From positions 62,001-126,000 of the forward strand of contig NZ_KB908260.1 in NCBI RefSeq assembly GCF_000382405.1: DNA of 64,000 bases, read 5' to 3'. How positions within the stretch are numbered: the first letter of the stretch is position 1; each line of letters starts with the position of its first letter. Below, piece after piece: positions 43,239 to 52,808 of this stretch. Made by a program: the position numbers and the translations under genes. The notes beneath the pieces are model-generated. The model had not been told where the DNA came from and ran no database searches. It worked only from the letters and a program-made list of their open reading frames with translations. The stretch is from Mycobacterium sp. 141. Lineage in GTDB: Bacteria > Actinomycetota > Actinomycetes > Mycobacteriales > Mycobacteriaceae.

Positions 43239-44465
43239 TCAGGTCCCGACTGTGACTCGGAACAGCTGGGATGGCCGCTGAGCAGTCAGCCGGATCGGCC
43301 CATCGTCGGCGGCCATCCAGGCCGCCGACCCGCGTTCCAGCGCCAGTGTGCCGCTCTTGGCGTGCACCGTTGCGGCGCCCTCGGTGCACAGCAGCACCTG
43401 CGGGCCGTCGTGACGGCACGGCGCGTCGATCTGGTGGCCGAGCTGATCGCCGTCGATTTCCAGGACTGACAAGCAGAACTCCGATGCCGGCGTCTTGTAG
43501 GTCCGCTCGCGTCCGTCCCTGACGATTGTGGGGCGCAACTTGTCCTGCGGGGTCGGCGTGAAATTCAACACCCGCAGCAGTTCGGGAACATCGACGTGCT
43601 TGGGCGTCAGGCCGCCCCGCAGCACATTGTCGGAGTTGGCCATTACCTCGACCCCGATACCGTTCAGATAGGCGTGCAGACTGCCGGCAGCAATAAACAT
43701 GCCGTCACCCGCCTGCAAACTGATCCGGTTGAGCAGCAACACCGCCAACACGCCCGCATCGCCCGGGTAGCGCTCGCCGAGCTCCAGCACCGTCTTGGCC
43801 TCGGTGGCGAAAGTCGTTTGCCCCGAACGGATGTAATTGATCGCACCGTCCAAAACCGCGGGCACCAGTACGTCGAGGTCGGGCTGCGGGGCGGTGATCC
43901 ACGTGGTGAACAACGCCCGCAGGCCGTCGGCATCGGACTGGTCGGACAGCAAATGGATGTACGGATCGAGATCCGAGACGGCCAGTGCTCGCATCAGTTC
44001 GACCGTCTGTGCCACCGGGCGGAAGCCGGCCAGCGCGTCGAACGGTCCGAGCGCCACGAGCAATTCGGGTTTGTGGCTGCGGTCGCGGTAGTTGCGGATC
44101 GGCGCCGAGACGGGTATCTCAAGGCGGTCCTCGCGGTCGTAGCCCTCGCGCGCCTGCTGCGCGCTCGGATGCGCTTGCAGGGACAGCGGTTCGCCGGCGG
44201 CCAGCACCTTGACCAGGAACGGCAGAGTATCGCCGAAGCGTCCGATGGTTGCGGCGCCGAGTTGTCCCTCGGGATCGTCGGCGACGACCTCAAGCAGCGA
44301 CTTCTCCCCATGGTCGGTCAGCGCCCACGCAGGATCACCGGGATGCGCACCGAACCACAGTTCAGCCTCGGGATGAGTTGTGGGACTGGGTCTTCCAGTG
44401 AAATCGGCGATCGCGGTGCGCGAACCCCACGCATAGGTCCGCACCGCTCCCCGTAGCAAATACAC
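43239..44465 (-). CDS. manA: mannose-6-phosphate isomerase
   Basis: A 408-residue type I phosphomannose isomerase converting fructose-6-P and mannose-6-P, the entry to GDP-mannose and polyprenyl-phosphomannose. Zinc ligands appear as Q97 and H99 (LQAHPS), E134 (HKPE) and a later His in AAGSLHAY. The substrate Arg lies in LRGGLTPKHVD. The start is GTG at 44465, 4 bp after the stop of the TobH-like gene. It is the last gene of the manB-tobH-manA operon. Confidence 0.95.
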   Translation of the reverse strand: MYLLRGAVRTYAWGSRTAIADFTGRPSPTTHPEAELWFGAHPGDPAWALTDHGEKSLLEVVADDPEGQLGAATIGRFGDTLPFLVKVLAAGEPLSLQAHPSAQQAREGYDREDRLEIPVSAPIRNYRDRSHKPELLVALGPFDALAGFRPVAQTVELMRALAVSDLDPYIHLLSDQSDADGLRALFTTWITAPQPDLDVLVPAVLDGAINYIRSGQTTFATEAKTVLELGERYPGDAGVLAVLLLNRISLQAGDGMFIAAGSLHAYLNGIGVEVMANSDNVLRGGLTPKHVDVPELLRVLNFTPTPQDKLRPTIVRDGRERTYKTPASEFCLSVLEIDGDQLGHQIDAPCRHDGPQVLLCTEGAATVHAKSGTLALERGSAAWMAADDGPIRLTAQRPSQLFRVTVGT

Positions 44466-44469
44466 TCGC

Positions 44470-45564
44470 TTAACCTCGAACCAGTTTCAGGTAGACGGCG
44501 GTCATCTCCAACCGCACGGCCAAAATCGCCAATTGTTGTTCCACCCGCCTGGCCGGGATGGTCGAGCCGCTCGGCTCATCGCCTTGACGGCCCGCGTCGG
44601 GCACATCCTCGGCGCCGATCGCCGAGATGTCGGCGAACCCTGCGATACGCACGGCCACGGTGGGCCGTTCGGTATCAGTGGTCAAAACAAATGTCCGCAG
44701 CCGCCGCGGCAACGGCCCGTCGATCTGCTCGTCGTGGAACAGCGACCGCTCGGAGCCGGACCGGTCAGCAGCGCGGTTCCCCGTGGCGGCCAACACGTCG
44801 ATCAGGCCCGCGGCAGCGGTCACCTGACCGGCCAACCGCAGCATCACCGTCGCGCCGTGCTGGGCCAGCGCCAGCGTCGCCGCCGTGTCTCCGGCCAGTA
44901 CGACGTCAGCGCCGGACATCCGGTCGGCCAGCGTCTTGGCCGGGTTGGTGAACAACTCGCGCGCAGTGCTGTTGCGCAGCGCCTCGGCATCCAGTTCGTC
45001 GGCCAATTCCGGAAGATCCACCCGAGTCCCGGGATCCACCACGTGCAGCGCCGCCAGGCCCGCGGCCAGATAGCGGGTGAGCCCGAAATCGTCGGGCACC
45101 CACAGCCGCGGTGGCAATGCCACCGCGCGTCCCGCCGTCACGTCGCGCAGCGGGCCCTCCTGTGGTGCCACCACCAACACCCGCGCACCCCGGTGCACGG
45201 CGGTGGCTGCGGCATTCACCAGAGCCGGGTCGGCCGGATCGTCGCCGGCCACGATCACCACGTCCAGGGCGCCGATCCACGACGGGGTCTCGGCGACGAC
45301 GACGATCGGCGCGGCCACCGATCCGCCGAGTGCGGCGGCCAGCAGGGTGCCCGCGCTGTGCGCCACTCCACGACCGGCCACCCAGATCACCGTGCGCGGC
45401 GGAAAATCCGACCGCAGAGGCTCGAGCGCACCCTCGGCGAGCGCTGCGGCGGTGGCCCGCACCTGAGCACCTGCCATCGCCGCTGCCCGCAGCAGACCGT
45501 TGTGGTCGGCCGCGAGCAGACCCTCGCCGTCGTCGAGGTCTACCGTCGCGTCGACGGCATTCAC
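44470..45564 (-). CDS. SIS/PGI-PMI-like protein (TobH family, Rv3256c)
   Basis: A 364-residue protein with two SIS-like alpha/beta halves resembling bifunctional phosphoglucose/phosphomannose isomerases, for example VIWVAGRGVAHSAGTLLAAAL and DVVLAGDTAATLALAQ. I saw no complete isomerase active site, so it may be a non-catalytic partner. Its GTG start overlaps the manB stop by 4 bp and its stop is 4 bp before manA, so all three are translated together. A role in sugar-phosphate metabolism is inferred from this position. Confidence 0.82.
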   Translation of the reverse strand: MNAVDATVDLDDGEGLLAADHNGLLRAAAMAGAQVRATAAALAEGALEPLRSDFPPRTVIWVAGRGVAHSAGTLLAAALGGSVAAPIVVVAETPSWIGALDVVIVAGDDPADPALVNAAATAVHRGARVLVVAPQEGPLRDVTAGRAVALPPRLWVPDDFGLTRYLAAGLAALHVVDPGTRVDLPELADELDAEALRNSTARELFTNPAKTLADRMSGADVVLAGDTAATLALAQHGATVMLRLAGQVTAAAGLIDVLAATGNRAADRSGSERSLFHDEQIDGPLPRRLRTFVLTTDTERPTVAVRIAGFADISAIGAEDVPDAGRQGDEPSGSTIPARRVEQQLAILAVRLEMTAVYLKLVRG

Positions 45565-46949
45565 GTCGCTGCCCCGCTCACCGTGCTGATCTGGTCAGCC
45601 ACCGTCTTCACGATCGCATCGACATCCTCGGTGGTGCGGGCCTCGACGTTGAGCCGCAGCAGCGGCTCGGTGTTGGACGTGCGCAGGTTGAACCAGCTGC
45701 CCTCACCCAGATCCACGGTGACCCCGTCGAGATGGTCGACGGCCTGGATACCGGAGCCGAAGGTCTCCAGTACCGCGTCGACGCATGCAGCGGCGTCGGC
45801 GACGGTGAAGTTGATCTCGCCGGAGGATTCGTAGCGGTGGTAATCGGCCATCAGTTCCGAGAGCGGGCGGTCTTGCTCACCGAGCGCGGCAAGCACATGC
45901 AGGGCCGCCAGCATGCCGGAATCGGCACCCCAGAAGTCACGGAAGTAGTAGTGCGCCGAATGCTCGCCGCCGAAGATCGCGCCGGTGTCGGCCATCAGAG
46001 CCTTGATGAAGGAATGCCCGACGCGTGAGCGCACCGGTGTGCCGCCGCGTTCGATGACCAGCTCCGGCACCGCCCGCGAGGTGATGAGGTTGTGGATGAC
46101 GATCGCGCCGATTTCGCGGCCGAGCTCACGCCCCGCCACCAGTGCGGTCACGGCCGACGGGGAGACCGGCCTGCCGAGTTCGTCGATGACGAAACACCGG
46201 TCGGCATCACCGTCGAAGGCCAAGCCGATGTCGGCACCTGTTGCCAATACATGGTTCTGCAGGTCGACCAGGTTCGCCGGCTCCAACGGGTTGGCCTCGT
46301 GGTTCGGGAAGGTGCCGTCCAGCTCGAAGAACAGCGGCAGGACAGTGGCGCCGGCGATCGGCCCGAGCACCGCAGGCGTGGTGTGCCCGGCCATGCCGTT
46401 GCCCGCGTCGACGGCGATGCGCAGGGGCCGCAGCGCACTCAGATCCACCAGTGAACGCAGGAACTCGCCGTACTCGGCGAGCACGTCGCGGTCGGTGACG
46501 GCGCCGGACGCGCCGTCGAAGGCCGGCACTCCGGCGATCATCTCGTCGGAGATGGTCGTCAGCCCGGTGTCTCGACCGACCGGCTTGGCTCCGGCCCGGC
46601 ACAGCTTGATGCCATTGTAGGCAGCCGGATTGTGGCTGGCGGTGAACATCGCGCCGGGGCAGTCCAGTAGGCCGGACGCGAAGTAGAGCTGATCGGTGGA
46701 GGCCAGTCCGATCCGCACGACGTCGAGCCCCTGCGCCCGGACCCCTTCGGCAAACGCCGAGGCTAGCGGCGGAGAGCTTTCCCGCATGTCGCACCCGATG
46801 ACGACCTGCGCCGCACCCTCGCCCCGGACCAGCCTGGCAAATGCCCCGCCCACGTCGAAGACGAACTGTTCGTCGAGCTCCGCACCCACCAGACCACGCA
46901 CGTCATACGCCTTGATGACACGCTGAACAACCGCAGCTGGGCGAGGCAT
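45561..46949 (-). CDS. manB: phosphomannomutase/phosphoglucomutase
   Basis: A 462-residue alpha-D-phosphohexomutase interconverting mannose-6-P and mannose-1-P. The phosphoserine loop TASHNP is at 103-108 (S105), the metal loop DGDADR at 246-251, the sugar loop at GGEHSAHYYF, and the phosphate-binding RTSNTEP near the C-terminus. It corresponds to Rv3257c. It leads the operon with the TobH-like gene and manA. Upstream is the DUF3499 gene on the same strand. Confidence 0.95.
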   Translation of the reverse strand: MPRPAAVVQRVIKAYDVRGLVGAELDEQFVFDVGGAFARLVRGEGAAQVVIGCDMRESSPPLASAFAEGVRAQGLDVVRIGLASTDQLYFASGLLDCPGAMFTASHNPAAYNGIKLCRAGAKPVGRDTGLTTISDEMIAGVPAFDGASGAVTDRDVLAEYGEFLRSLVDLSALRPLRIAVDAGNGMAGHTTPAVLGPIAGATVLPLFFELDGTFPNHEANPLEPANLVDLQNHVLATGADIGLAFDGDADRCFVIDELGRPVSPSAVTALVAGRELGREIGAIVIHNLITSRAVPELVIERGGTPVRSRVGHSFIKALMADTGAIFGGEHSAHYYFRDFWGADSGMLAALHVLAALGEQDRPLSELMADYHRYESSGEINFTVADAAACVDAVLETFGSGIQAVDHLDGVTVDLGEGSWFNLRTSNTEPLLRLNVEARTTEDVDAIVKTVADQISTVSGAAT

Positions 46950-47044
46950 GGGAACTCCTTGTGACCGGGATCGTTGGCTAAGCCTAGCCGCCGCAAGACG
47001 CCCACAAGGACACTAGCCTCAGTCGACCGCGCTGCTTAACGGTC

Positions 47045-47464
47045 TTAATCGCTGAGATCGGGCAACACGCGGAGGTGGCCGCGACGCCGACCGTTTGGTT
47101 CGGGCCGGTGCGCTGCCGGTGCCATCACGGCACCGCCGGTGACCCCAGTGGTGGGGTCGGAGAACCCTGCCGCGACTCCGCCTCGCACCACCGCGCCGTC
47201 GTGTGCCTCGCGCACCGCGTCGGCCAGCGCCACCAGATCGTCTTCATCGGGATGGTTCGGTAGCGGGCCGGCGTGGCGCACCAGCTCCCAGCCACGTGGT
47301 GCGGTGATTCGGCTCGCATGCCCGACGCACAGATCCCATGAGTGCGGTTCGGAGACGGTGGCGAGCGGTCCGACGACAGCGGTCGAGTCGGAGTAGACGA
47401 AGGTCAGCGTCGCCACGGCGTAATGCGGGCACCCGGGCCGGCAGCAGCGACGGGGAACATTCAC
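47045..47464 (-). CDS. DUF3499 zinc-ribbon-like protein (Rv3258c)
   Basis: A 139-residue actinobacterial protein. The N-terminus has RRCCRPGCPHYA and a later Cys-x2-His in LCVGHASRI, which together could hold a zinc ion. The C-terminal third is disordered and Pro/Arg-rich. The family is DUF3499, function unknown. It is divergent from the metallopeptidase-like gene and lies upstream of manB with 95 bp between. Confidence 0.83.
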   Translation of the reverse strand: MNVPRRCCRPGCPHYAVATLTFVYSDSTAVVGPLATVSEPHSWDLCVGHASRITAPRGWELVRHAGPLPNHPDEDDLVALADAVREAHDGAVVRGGVAAGFSDPTTGVTGGAVMAPAAHRPEPNGRRRGHLRVLPDLSD

Positions 47465-47540
47465 GCACCAGAGATTATCTTGGACGATCGCTGGACGCGT
47501 TCGGACACGCGCAGTCGCCGGGCTCCCGATCCCGAACCGT

Positions 47541-47546
47541 TACGAT
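47541..47546 (+). promoter_or_regulatory. -10 box placing a leaderless start for the Rv3259-like gene
   Basis: TACGAT ends 7 bases before the GTG at 47554, the usual distance from a mycobacterial SigA -10 box to the transcription start. The mRNA should therefore begin at or next to the start codon. No ribosome-binding sequence is present. Confidence 0.6.
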
Positions 47547-47553
47547 CTCTTGC

Positions 47554-48018
47554 GTGGCCCAGCGGAACCTTTGGCGATCGCGCCGCGGTCGCGATATTCG
47601 TGGGCCGCTGCTTCCCAGATCTGTTCCGGGCTGGCGCAGCCGGGCCGAACGGTTCGACATGGCGGTGCTGGAGGCTTACGAACCGATCGAGCGTCGGTGG
47701 GCGTCGCGGGTCAGTGTCCTCGATGTCGCTGTCGACGAAATTCCGCGGATGTCACCGCGCGATCCTGAGACGGTGCAGTGGCCACCGGAAGTCGTGGCGG
47801 ATGGTCCGATCGCGTTGGCCCGGTTGATACCGGCGGGGGTGGATGTTCGAGGAAACACCACGCGGGCCCGAATTGTGTTGTTTCGCAAACCGATCGAGCG
47901 CCGGGCCAAGAGTCCCGACGATCTCGCGGAGCTGTTGCATGAAATCCTGGTGGCTCAGGTGGCCACCTACCTGGGGGTGGAACCGTCGGTCATCGACCCG
48001 ATGATCGACGACGACTGA
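47554..48018 (+). CDS. metallopeptidase-family protein (Rv3259-like)
   Basis: A 154-residue protein of the zincin-like family (PF06262 type). The conserved block includes RGPLLP, PGWRSRAERFD, DEIPR, IVLFRKPIERRA and LLHEILVAQVATYLG. The expected zinc motif HExxH appears as HEILV, lacking the second His, so peptidase activity is doubtful. The GTG at 47554 was chosen because a TACGAT -10 box makes it a leaderless start and the conserved block begins right after. Convergent with whiB2. Confidence 0.82.
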   Translation: MAQRNLWRSRRGRDIRGPLLPRSVPGWRSRAERFDMAVLEAYEPIERRWASRVSVLDVAVDEIPRMSPRDPETVQWPPEVVADGPIALARLIPAGVDVRGNTTRARIVLFRKPIERRAKSPDDLAELLHEILVAQVATYLGVEPSVIDPMIDDD

Positions 48019-48026
48019 GCACTCAC

Positions 48027-48093
48027 GCGAAGCGCTTCAGGTCACCGTGAGCGCTTCGCGAAGCGGCTCAGATTGCGATCTGAAGCGCTTCGC
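48027..48093. terminator. nested palindromes between Rv3259-like gene and whiB2
   Basis: Outer 14-bp arms GCGAAGCGCTTCAG (48027-48040) and its complement (48080-48093) enclose a perfect 14-bp palindrome CGCTTCGCGAAGCG (48052-48065). The segment sits between two convergent stops (48018 and 48102). It is a probable bidirectional terminator with alternative foldings. Confidence 0.7.
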
Positions 48094-48101
48094 AAAGAGC
48101 T

Positions 48102-48491
48102 TTAGATGACGCCGCGCTTGAGCCGACGGCGCTCGCGTTCGGACAGCCCGCCCCAAATCCCGAAGCGTTCGTCGTGTGCCAGTGCGTAATCGAGGCACGC
48201 ATCCTTGACTTCACAACCCTGGCAAATGCGCTTGGCCTCACGGGTAGACCCGCCCTTTTCCGGGAAGAAAGCCTCAGGGTCGGTCTGCGCGCACAATGCA
48301 CGCTCCTGCCATTGGTCATCTTCGGTTGCCGGAGCAACATCAATTTGATCGGGAACCAAACTCAGTTGAGGACGTCCGGTTGCCCCCATCGGTGTCGGCC
48401 CGGCGTTGATGTGCGGTGCGTTGTCTACCGAGCCGAGTAACCGGTTGTCAAACCGGACAACACGATCGAAATCGCCGCTCTCATAAGACAT
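48102..48491 (-). CDS. whiB2: WhiB2 iron-sulfur transcription factor
   Basis: A 129-residue WhiB-type protein. The 4Fe-4S ligands are C67, C90, C93 and C99 (C-x2-C-x5-C), followed by the G-I-W-G-G turn at 111-115 and a basic C-terminus SERERRRLKRG. WhiB2/WhmD is required for septation in mycobacteria. The ATG at 48491 (MSYESGD) has GGGGGAT upstream and was preferred over an earlier GTG/ATG extension. A LexA-box-like sequence lies 72 bp upstream. Confidence 0.95.
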   Translation of the reverse strand: MSYESGDFDRVVRFDNRLLGSVDNAPHINAGPTPMGATGRPQLSLVPDQIDVAPATEDDQWQERALCAQTDPEAFFPEKGGSTREAKRICQGCEVKDACLDYALAHDERFGIWGGLSERERRRLKRGVI

Positions 48492-48562
48492 ATCCCCCGC
48501 CTCCTCACTCGGTCTCATAGATCCTCAGTGGAGCCCCACTATGGTGATATAGGCCATTTCAT

Positions 48563-48578
48563 TCGAACATTCGATCGA
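48563..48578. promoter_or_regulatory. LexA-box-like palindrome upstream of whiB2
   Basis: TCGAAC-ATTC-GATCGA matches the mycobacterial SOS box TCGAAC-N4-GTTCGA with one mismatch. It lies in the whiB2-fbiA divergent region. I have a recollection that LexA binding near whiB2 has been reported in M. tuberculosis, not checked here. Confidence 0.5.
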
Positions 48579-48783
48579 ATCTCCGTTTGCGACACCGGAA
48601 TCAGTCGCTAACCGGGAAATGACACTGCTGTGATTAGACACGCGTTAGCTGCCAGGGTCAAGCGGATCGGCGGGAATTCATACCATCTCGTGATATCAAT
48701 TCGGCGCGTCGCAACGTCGGCGTGTCCTGGTCGTGACTACGTCGTTTCCATGCGCGCCCCCTTTCCGCCTAATGTCGACCGTT

Positions 48784-49791
48784 GTGAAGATCACCGTTTT
48801 GGTCGGCGGCGTCGGCGGCGCTCGATTTTTGCTGGGTGTGCAAAACCTGTTGCGGCTCGGCGCCTTCGCGCAGAGCCCTGGCAACGAGAACGCCGAGCAC
48901 GAGGTCACGGCGATCGTCAATGTGGGTGACGATGCCTGGATGTACGGCGTACGGATCTGTCCCGACCTCGACACGTGTATGTACACGCTCGGCGGCGGCA
49001 TCGACCCCGAGCGCGGCTGGGGGCATCGTAACGAAACTTGGCACGCCAAGGAGGAACTCGCCGCATACGGTGTGCAGCCGGACTGGTTCGGCCTGGGCGA
49101 CCGCGATCTTGCCACCCACTTGGTACGCAGCCAGATGCTGCGGGCCGGCTACCCGTTATCGCAGGTCACCGAGGCATTGTGCCAACGCTGGGCGCCGGGC
49201 GTGCAACTGCTGCCTGCCAGCGACGACCGTTGTGAGACGCACGTGGTGATCACCGATCCCGGCCCCGGCGAACACGAGGGCCAGCGGCGCGCGATCCATT
49301 TCCAGGAGTGGTGGGTGCGCTACCGGGCCCAGGTGCCCTCGCACAGCTTCGCGTTCGTCGGCGCCGAACAGGCTACTGCCGCACCGGGTGTCACCGAGGC
49401 GATCGCCGAGGCCGACGTGGTGTTGCTGGCTCCGTCGAATCCCGTCGTGAGCATCGGGTCGATCCTGCAGATCGGCGGCATCCGCGGCGCTCTTCGGTCC
49501 ACCCCGGCACCGGTCATCGGCTACTCGCCCATCGTGGCGGGAAAACCGTTGCGTGGCATGGCCGATGAGTGCCTGTCGATCATCGGGGTGGAGTCCACCT
49601 CAGAAGCCGTCGGGCGGCATTTCGGGGCACGGTCGGCGACGGGGCTCCTGGACGGCTGGCTGGTGGACTCCGGTGATCACGCCGACATCGACGGCGTCGC
49701 GGTGCGTTCGGTGCCACTGTTGATGACCGATCCCTCGGCCACCGCCGAGATGGTGCGTGCCGGCCTGGACTTGGCCGGGGTTCCGCTGTGA
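48784..49791 (+). CDS. fbiA: 2-phospho-L-lactate/phosphoenolpyruvate transferase FbiA
   Basis: About 335 residues, CofD family. It joins the activated 3-carbon unit to FO to make dehydro-F420-0. The N-terminal loop [17 protein letters not shown] is diagnostic. I chose the GTG at 48784 because it places the loop at the N-terminus as in the family; an ATG at 48772 is an alternative. Its stop overlaps the fbiB GTG start (GTGA at 49788). It corresponds to Rv3261. Confidence 0.94.
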   Translation: MKITVLVGGVGGARFLLGVQNLLRLGAFAQSPGNENAEHEVTAIVNVGDDAWMYGVRICPDLDTCMYTLGGGIDPERGWGHRNETWHAKEELAAYGVQPDWFGLGDRDLATHLVRSQMLRAGYPLSQVTEALCQRWAPGVQLLPASDDRCETHVVITDPGPGEHEGQRRAIHFQEWWVRYRAQVPSHSFAFVGAEQATAAPGVTEAIAEADVVLLAPSNPVVSIGSILQIGGIRGALRSTPAPVIGYSPIVAGKPLRGMADECLSIIGVESTSEAVGRHFGARSATGLLDGWLVDSGDHADIDGVAVRSVPLLMTDPSATAEMVRAGLDLAGVPL

Positions 49792-51143
49792 CCACCGGGG
49801 TGCGCGCCGAACACGGCTCCGCTGACCGGGTGGAGATCCTGCCCGTGGCGGGTCTGCCCGAGTTCCGGCCCGGCGACGATCTGGTCGGCGCCGTCGCCAC
49901 CGCGGCACCGTGGCTGCTCGACGGCGACGTACTGGTGGTCACCAGCAAGGTGGTTTCCAAGTGCGAGGGCCGCATCGTCGACGCCCCGTCAAATCCCGAT
50001 GAACGGGATACGCTGCGGCGCAAATTGATCGACAGCGAGGCAGTTCGAGTACTGGCCCGCAAGGGCCGGACATTGATCACCGAGAACGCCATCGGACTGG
50101 TTCAGGCCGCGGCCGGGGTGGACGGCTCCAATGTCGGATCCACCGAACTGGCCCTGCTCCCCAGCGATCCCGACGGCAGTGCCGCAGCGCTGCGCGAGGG
50201 CCTACGTGAACGACTCGGCGTCACCGTTGCCGTGGTGATCACCGACACCATGGGCCGGGCTTGGCGCTCCGGCCAGACTGATTTCGCCATCGGTGCGGCC
50301 GGATTGACCGTGCTGCACGGCTACGCCGGGACAATGGACCGGCACGGCAACGAACTGGTCGTCACCGAGGTCGCGGTGGCCGACGAGATCGCGGCCGCCG
50401 CCGATCTGGTGAAGGGCAAGCTGACCGCGATCCCGGTAGCGGTGGTCCGTGGGCTGAGCCTGCCCGACGACGGGTCCACCGCGCGCACACTGCTGCGCTC
50501 CGGCGAGGACGATCTCTTCTGGCTCGGCACCGCCGAAGCAATCGACTTGGGACGCAAGCAGGCTCAACTGCTCCGCCGATCGGTGCGCCGATTCTCGGCC
50601 GAACCCGTTCCTGCCGAACTCATCGAAGCCGCCGTCGCAGAGGCGCTGACCGCACCGGCCCCGCATCACACCCGGCCGGTCCGGTTCGTCTGGGTTCGCG
50701 ATCCGGCCACCCGCGTGCGCCTGCTCGATCGGATGAAAGCCCAGTGGCGCGCCGATCTGACCCGCGATGGCAGGTCAGCCGATTCCGTCGAACGCCGTGT
50801 GGCCCGCGGCAACATCCTCTACGATGCGCCAGAACTGATGATTCCCTTCATGGTTCCCGACGGCGCGCACAGCTATCCGGACGCGGCCCGCACAGGGGCG
50901 GAGCACACCATGTTCACCGTGGCGGTCGGCGCCGCCGTGCAAGCGCTGCTCGTGGGGTTGGCCGTTCGTGACGTGGGCAGCTGCTGGATCGGCTCCACGA
51001 TCTTCGCCGCGGATCTGGTGCGAGCCGAGCTGGATCTGCCGGGCGACTGGGAGCCGTTGGGCGCCATCGCGATCGGCTACCCAGAGGAACCTCAGGGCCC
51101 GCGTGATCCGGTGCCGACCGACGACCTCTTCATAACGCGATGA
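49788..51143 (+). CDS. fbiB: coenzyme F420:L-glutamate ligase FbiB, two-domain
   Basis: A 451-residue bifunctional protein. The N-terminal half (about 1-250) is the CofE-like gamma-glutamyl ligase, with [18 protein letters not shown] and [10 protein letters not shown]. The C-terminal half is an FMN-binding nitroreductase fold ([27 protein letters not shown]) that reduces dehydro-F420 and aids tail extension. It overlaps fbiA upstream and the Nudix gene downstream by 4 bp each, giving a tightly coupled three-gene operon. Confidence 0.95.
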   Translation: MTTGVRAEHGSADRVEILPVAGLPEFRPGDDLVGAVATAAPWLLDGDVLVVTSKVVSKCEGRIVDAPSNPDERDTLRRKLIDSEAVRVLARKGRTLITENAIGLVQAAAGVDGSNVGSTELALLPSDPDGSAAALREGLRERLGVTVAVVITDTMGRAWRSGQTDFAIGAAGLTVLHGYAGTMDRHGNELVVTEVAVADEIAAAADLVKGKLTAIPVAVVRGLSLPDDGSTARTLLRSGEDDLFWLGTAEAIDLGRKQAQLLRRSVRRFSAEPVPAELIEAAVAEALTAPAPHHTRPVRFVWVRDPATRVRLLDRMKAQWRADLTRDGRSADSVERRVARGNILYDAPELMIPFMVPDGAHSYPDAARTGAEHTMFTVAVGAAVQALLVGLAVRDVGSCWIGSTIFAADLVRAELDLPGDWEPLGAIAIGYPEEPQGPRDPVPTDDLFITR

Positions 51144-51706
51144 GCCTGCACGCCTCTGCCGTGGAGATTCTCACCGAATGGCAGACAACCGATCCCGCGC
51201 AGGACTCGATGCGCCACGCGGTGCTGGCCTTTTTGGCCGCCCGATCCGACGCCTGCGAACGCGCCTGCGTCCCAGGCCATATCACGGCTTCGGCACTGGT
51301 GCTCGACCACACCGGCACCCAAACCCTGCTCACCCTACATCCGCGCTTCGGCAGATGGCTGCAGCTCGGCGGGCATTGTGAGGACACCGATCTCGACATC
51401 CGCGCGGCGGCGCTGCGCGAGGCCACCGAGGAGTCGGGCATCGCCGAGCTCACCATCGACCCGGAACTTGCTGCGCTGCATGTACATCCGGTGACCTGCT
51501 CGCTGGGGGTACCGACCCGCCACCTGGACCTGCAATTCGTGGTGCGGGCCCCGGCCGACGCCGCGATCGTCTGTAGCGATGAATCTCTGGATCTGCAGTG
51601 GTGGCCGCTGGACAGGTTGCCCCCCGACACCGACTTCGGCTTGCTTCAACTCGCCGAAACTACGGCTTCTGCAGCAGTTTCAGCCGATTCGCGCCACAAA
51701 CCGTAA
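51140..51706 (+). CDS. Nudix hydrolase coupled to fbiB
   Basis: A 188-residue Nudix protein. The box reads [10 protein letters not shown]...REATEESGI, a common actinobacterial form in which the REATEES catalytic helix is complete. The ATG overlaps the fbiB stop (ATGA), so it is made with the F420 enzymes. The substrate is unknown; a nucleotide-diphosphate product or side product of F420 synthesis is possible. In M. tuberculosis the next gene after fbiB is, from memory, a DNA methylase instead. Confidence 0.85.
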   Translation: MSLHASAVEILTEWQTTDPAQDSMRHAVLAFLAARSDACERACVPGHITASALVLDHTGTQTLLTLHPRFGRWLQLGGHCEDTDLDIRAAALREATEESGIAELTIDPELAALHVHPVTCSLGVPTRHLDLQFVVRAPADAAIVCSDESLDLQWWPLDRLPPDTDFGLLQLAETTASAAVSADSRHKP

Positions 51707-51727
51707 TCTCGGCGCGGCCCGAGTGCG

Positions 51728-52807
51728 CTACACGTCGGTCGAAAAACGCAGTCCACCATCGGGAATCGACACACCCGGCCACACCCTGGCCCCGCGCAGC
51801 AGTTCGCAACGGGCACCGATGTCGGCGCCGTCACCGATCACGCCGTCACGGATCAACGCGCGCGGGCCGATGCGGGCGCCGAAGCCGATGATCGAGCGTT
51901 CGATCACCGCACCGGCCTCTACCCGCACGCCGTCGAAGATCACCGCGCCGTCCAGGCGGGCGCCTGCACCGATCTCCGCGCCACGGCCCACCACGGTGCC
52001 GCCGATCAGCAGCGCACCCGGTGCAACACCGGCACCATCGTGCACAAGCGACTCACCACGCTGACCGTGCAATGCCGGTGACGGCGCGATGCCCCGGACC
52101 AGATCGGCCGAACCACGGACGAAATCCTCCGGGGTGCCCATGTCTCGCCAGTACGACGTATCGACGTATCCGCACACCCGGCGCCCGTCGGCGAGCAGGC
52201 CGGGGAACACCTCACGTTCCACCGACAGTGCTCGGCCCTTCGGGATCTGGTCGATCACTTCACGCTTGAACACGTAGCAGCCAGCGTTGATCTGATCGGT
52301 CGGCGGGTCCTGCGTCTTCTCCAGGAAGGCGGTCACCACCCCGTCGGCATCGGTCGGCACACAGCCGAAGGCCCGCGGATCCCCGACGCGGACCAGATGC
52401 AGCGTCACATCGGCCCCGCGGTTGTCGTGCGACTCCAACAGCCCGCCCAGGTCGGCTCCGGACAGCACGTCACCGTTGAACACCATGGCGGTGTCGTGGC
52501 GCAGGTGCCCGGCGACGTTGGCGATGGCACCCCCGGTGCCCAGCGCCTCGGTCTCGGTGACGTAGTCGATCTGGAGGCCGAGCTTGGATCCGTCACCGAA
52601 CTCGGTCTCGAACACCTCGGCCTTGTACGAGGTGCCCATCACCGCATGGGTGATGCCGGCGGCGGCGATGCGCGACAGCAGATGGGTCAGGAACGGCAGT
52701 CCGGCAGTCGGCAGCATCGGTTTGGGTGCCGAAAGAGTCAGCGGCCGCAGCCGAGTGCCCTGGCCACCGACCAGGATGACGGCATCGACCTCCGCGGGAT
52801 TGGTCAC
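51728..52807 (-). CDS. mannose-1-phosphate guanylyltransferase
   Basis: A 359-residue GDP-mannose pyrophosphorylase (Rv3264c, named manB or manC in different sources). The nucleotidyltransferase signature is LVGGQGTRLRPLT with KPMLP, the metal Asp in FNGDVLSG, and a C-terminal left-handed beta-helix of hexapeptide repeats (VVGRGAEIGAGARLDGAVI). GDP-mannose feeds PIMs, LAM and glycoproteins. The GTG at 52807 lies one base after the wbbL1 stop and gives the family length. Third gene of rmlD-wbbL1-GMP. Confidence 0.92.
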   Translation of the reverse strand: MTNPAEVDAVILVGGQGTRLRPLTLSAPKPMLPTAGLPFLTHLLSRIAAAGITHAVMGTSYKAEVFETEFGDGSKLGLQIDYVTETEALGTGGAIANVAGHLRHDTAMVFNGDVLSGADLGGLLESHDNRGADVTLHLVRVGDPRAFGCVPTDADGVVTAFLEKTQDPPTDQINAGCYVFKREVIDQIPKGRALSVEREVFPGLLADGRRVCGYVDTSYWRDMGTPEDFVRGSADLVRGIAPSPALHGQRGESLVHDGAGVAPGALLIGGTVVGRGAEIGAGARLDGAVIFDGVRVEAGAVIERSIIGFGARIGPRALIRDGVIGDGADIGARCELLRGARVWPGVSIPDGGLRFSTDV

Positions 52808-52808
52808 C

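Noticed and set aside
46952..46980. GGGAAC box upstream of manB as a sixth ECF promoter
   Set aside because: It points to the plus strand, away from manB, and no CGAC box follows at a 17-bp distance.
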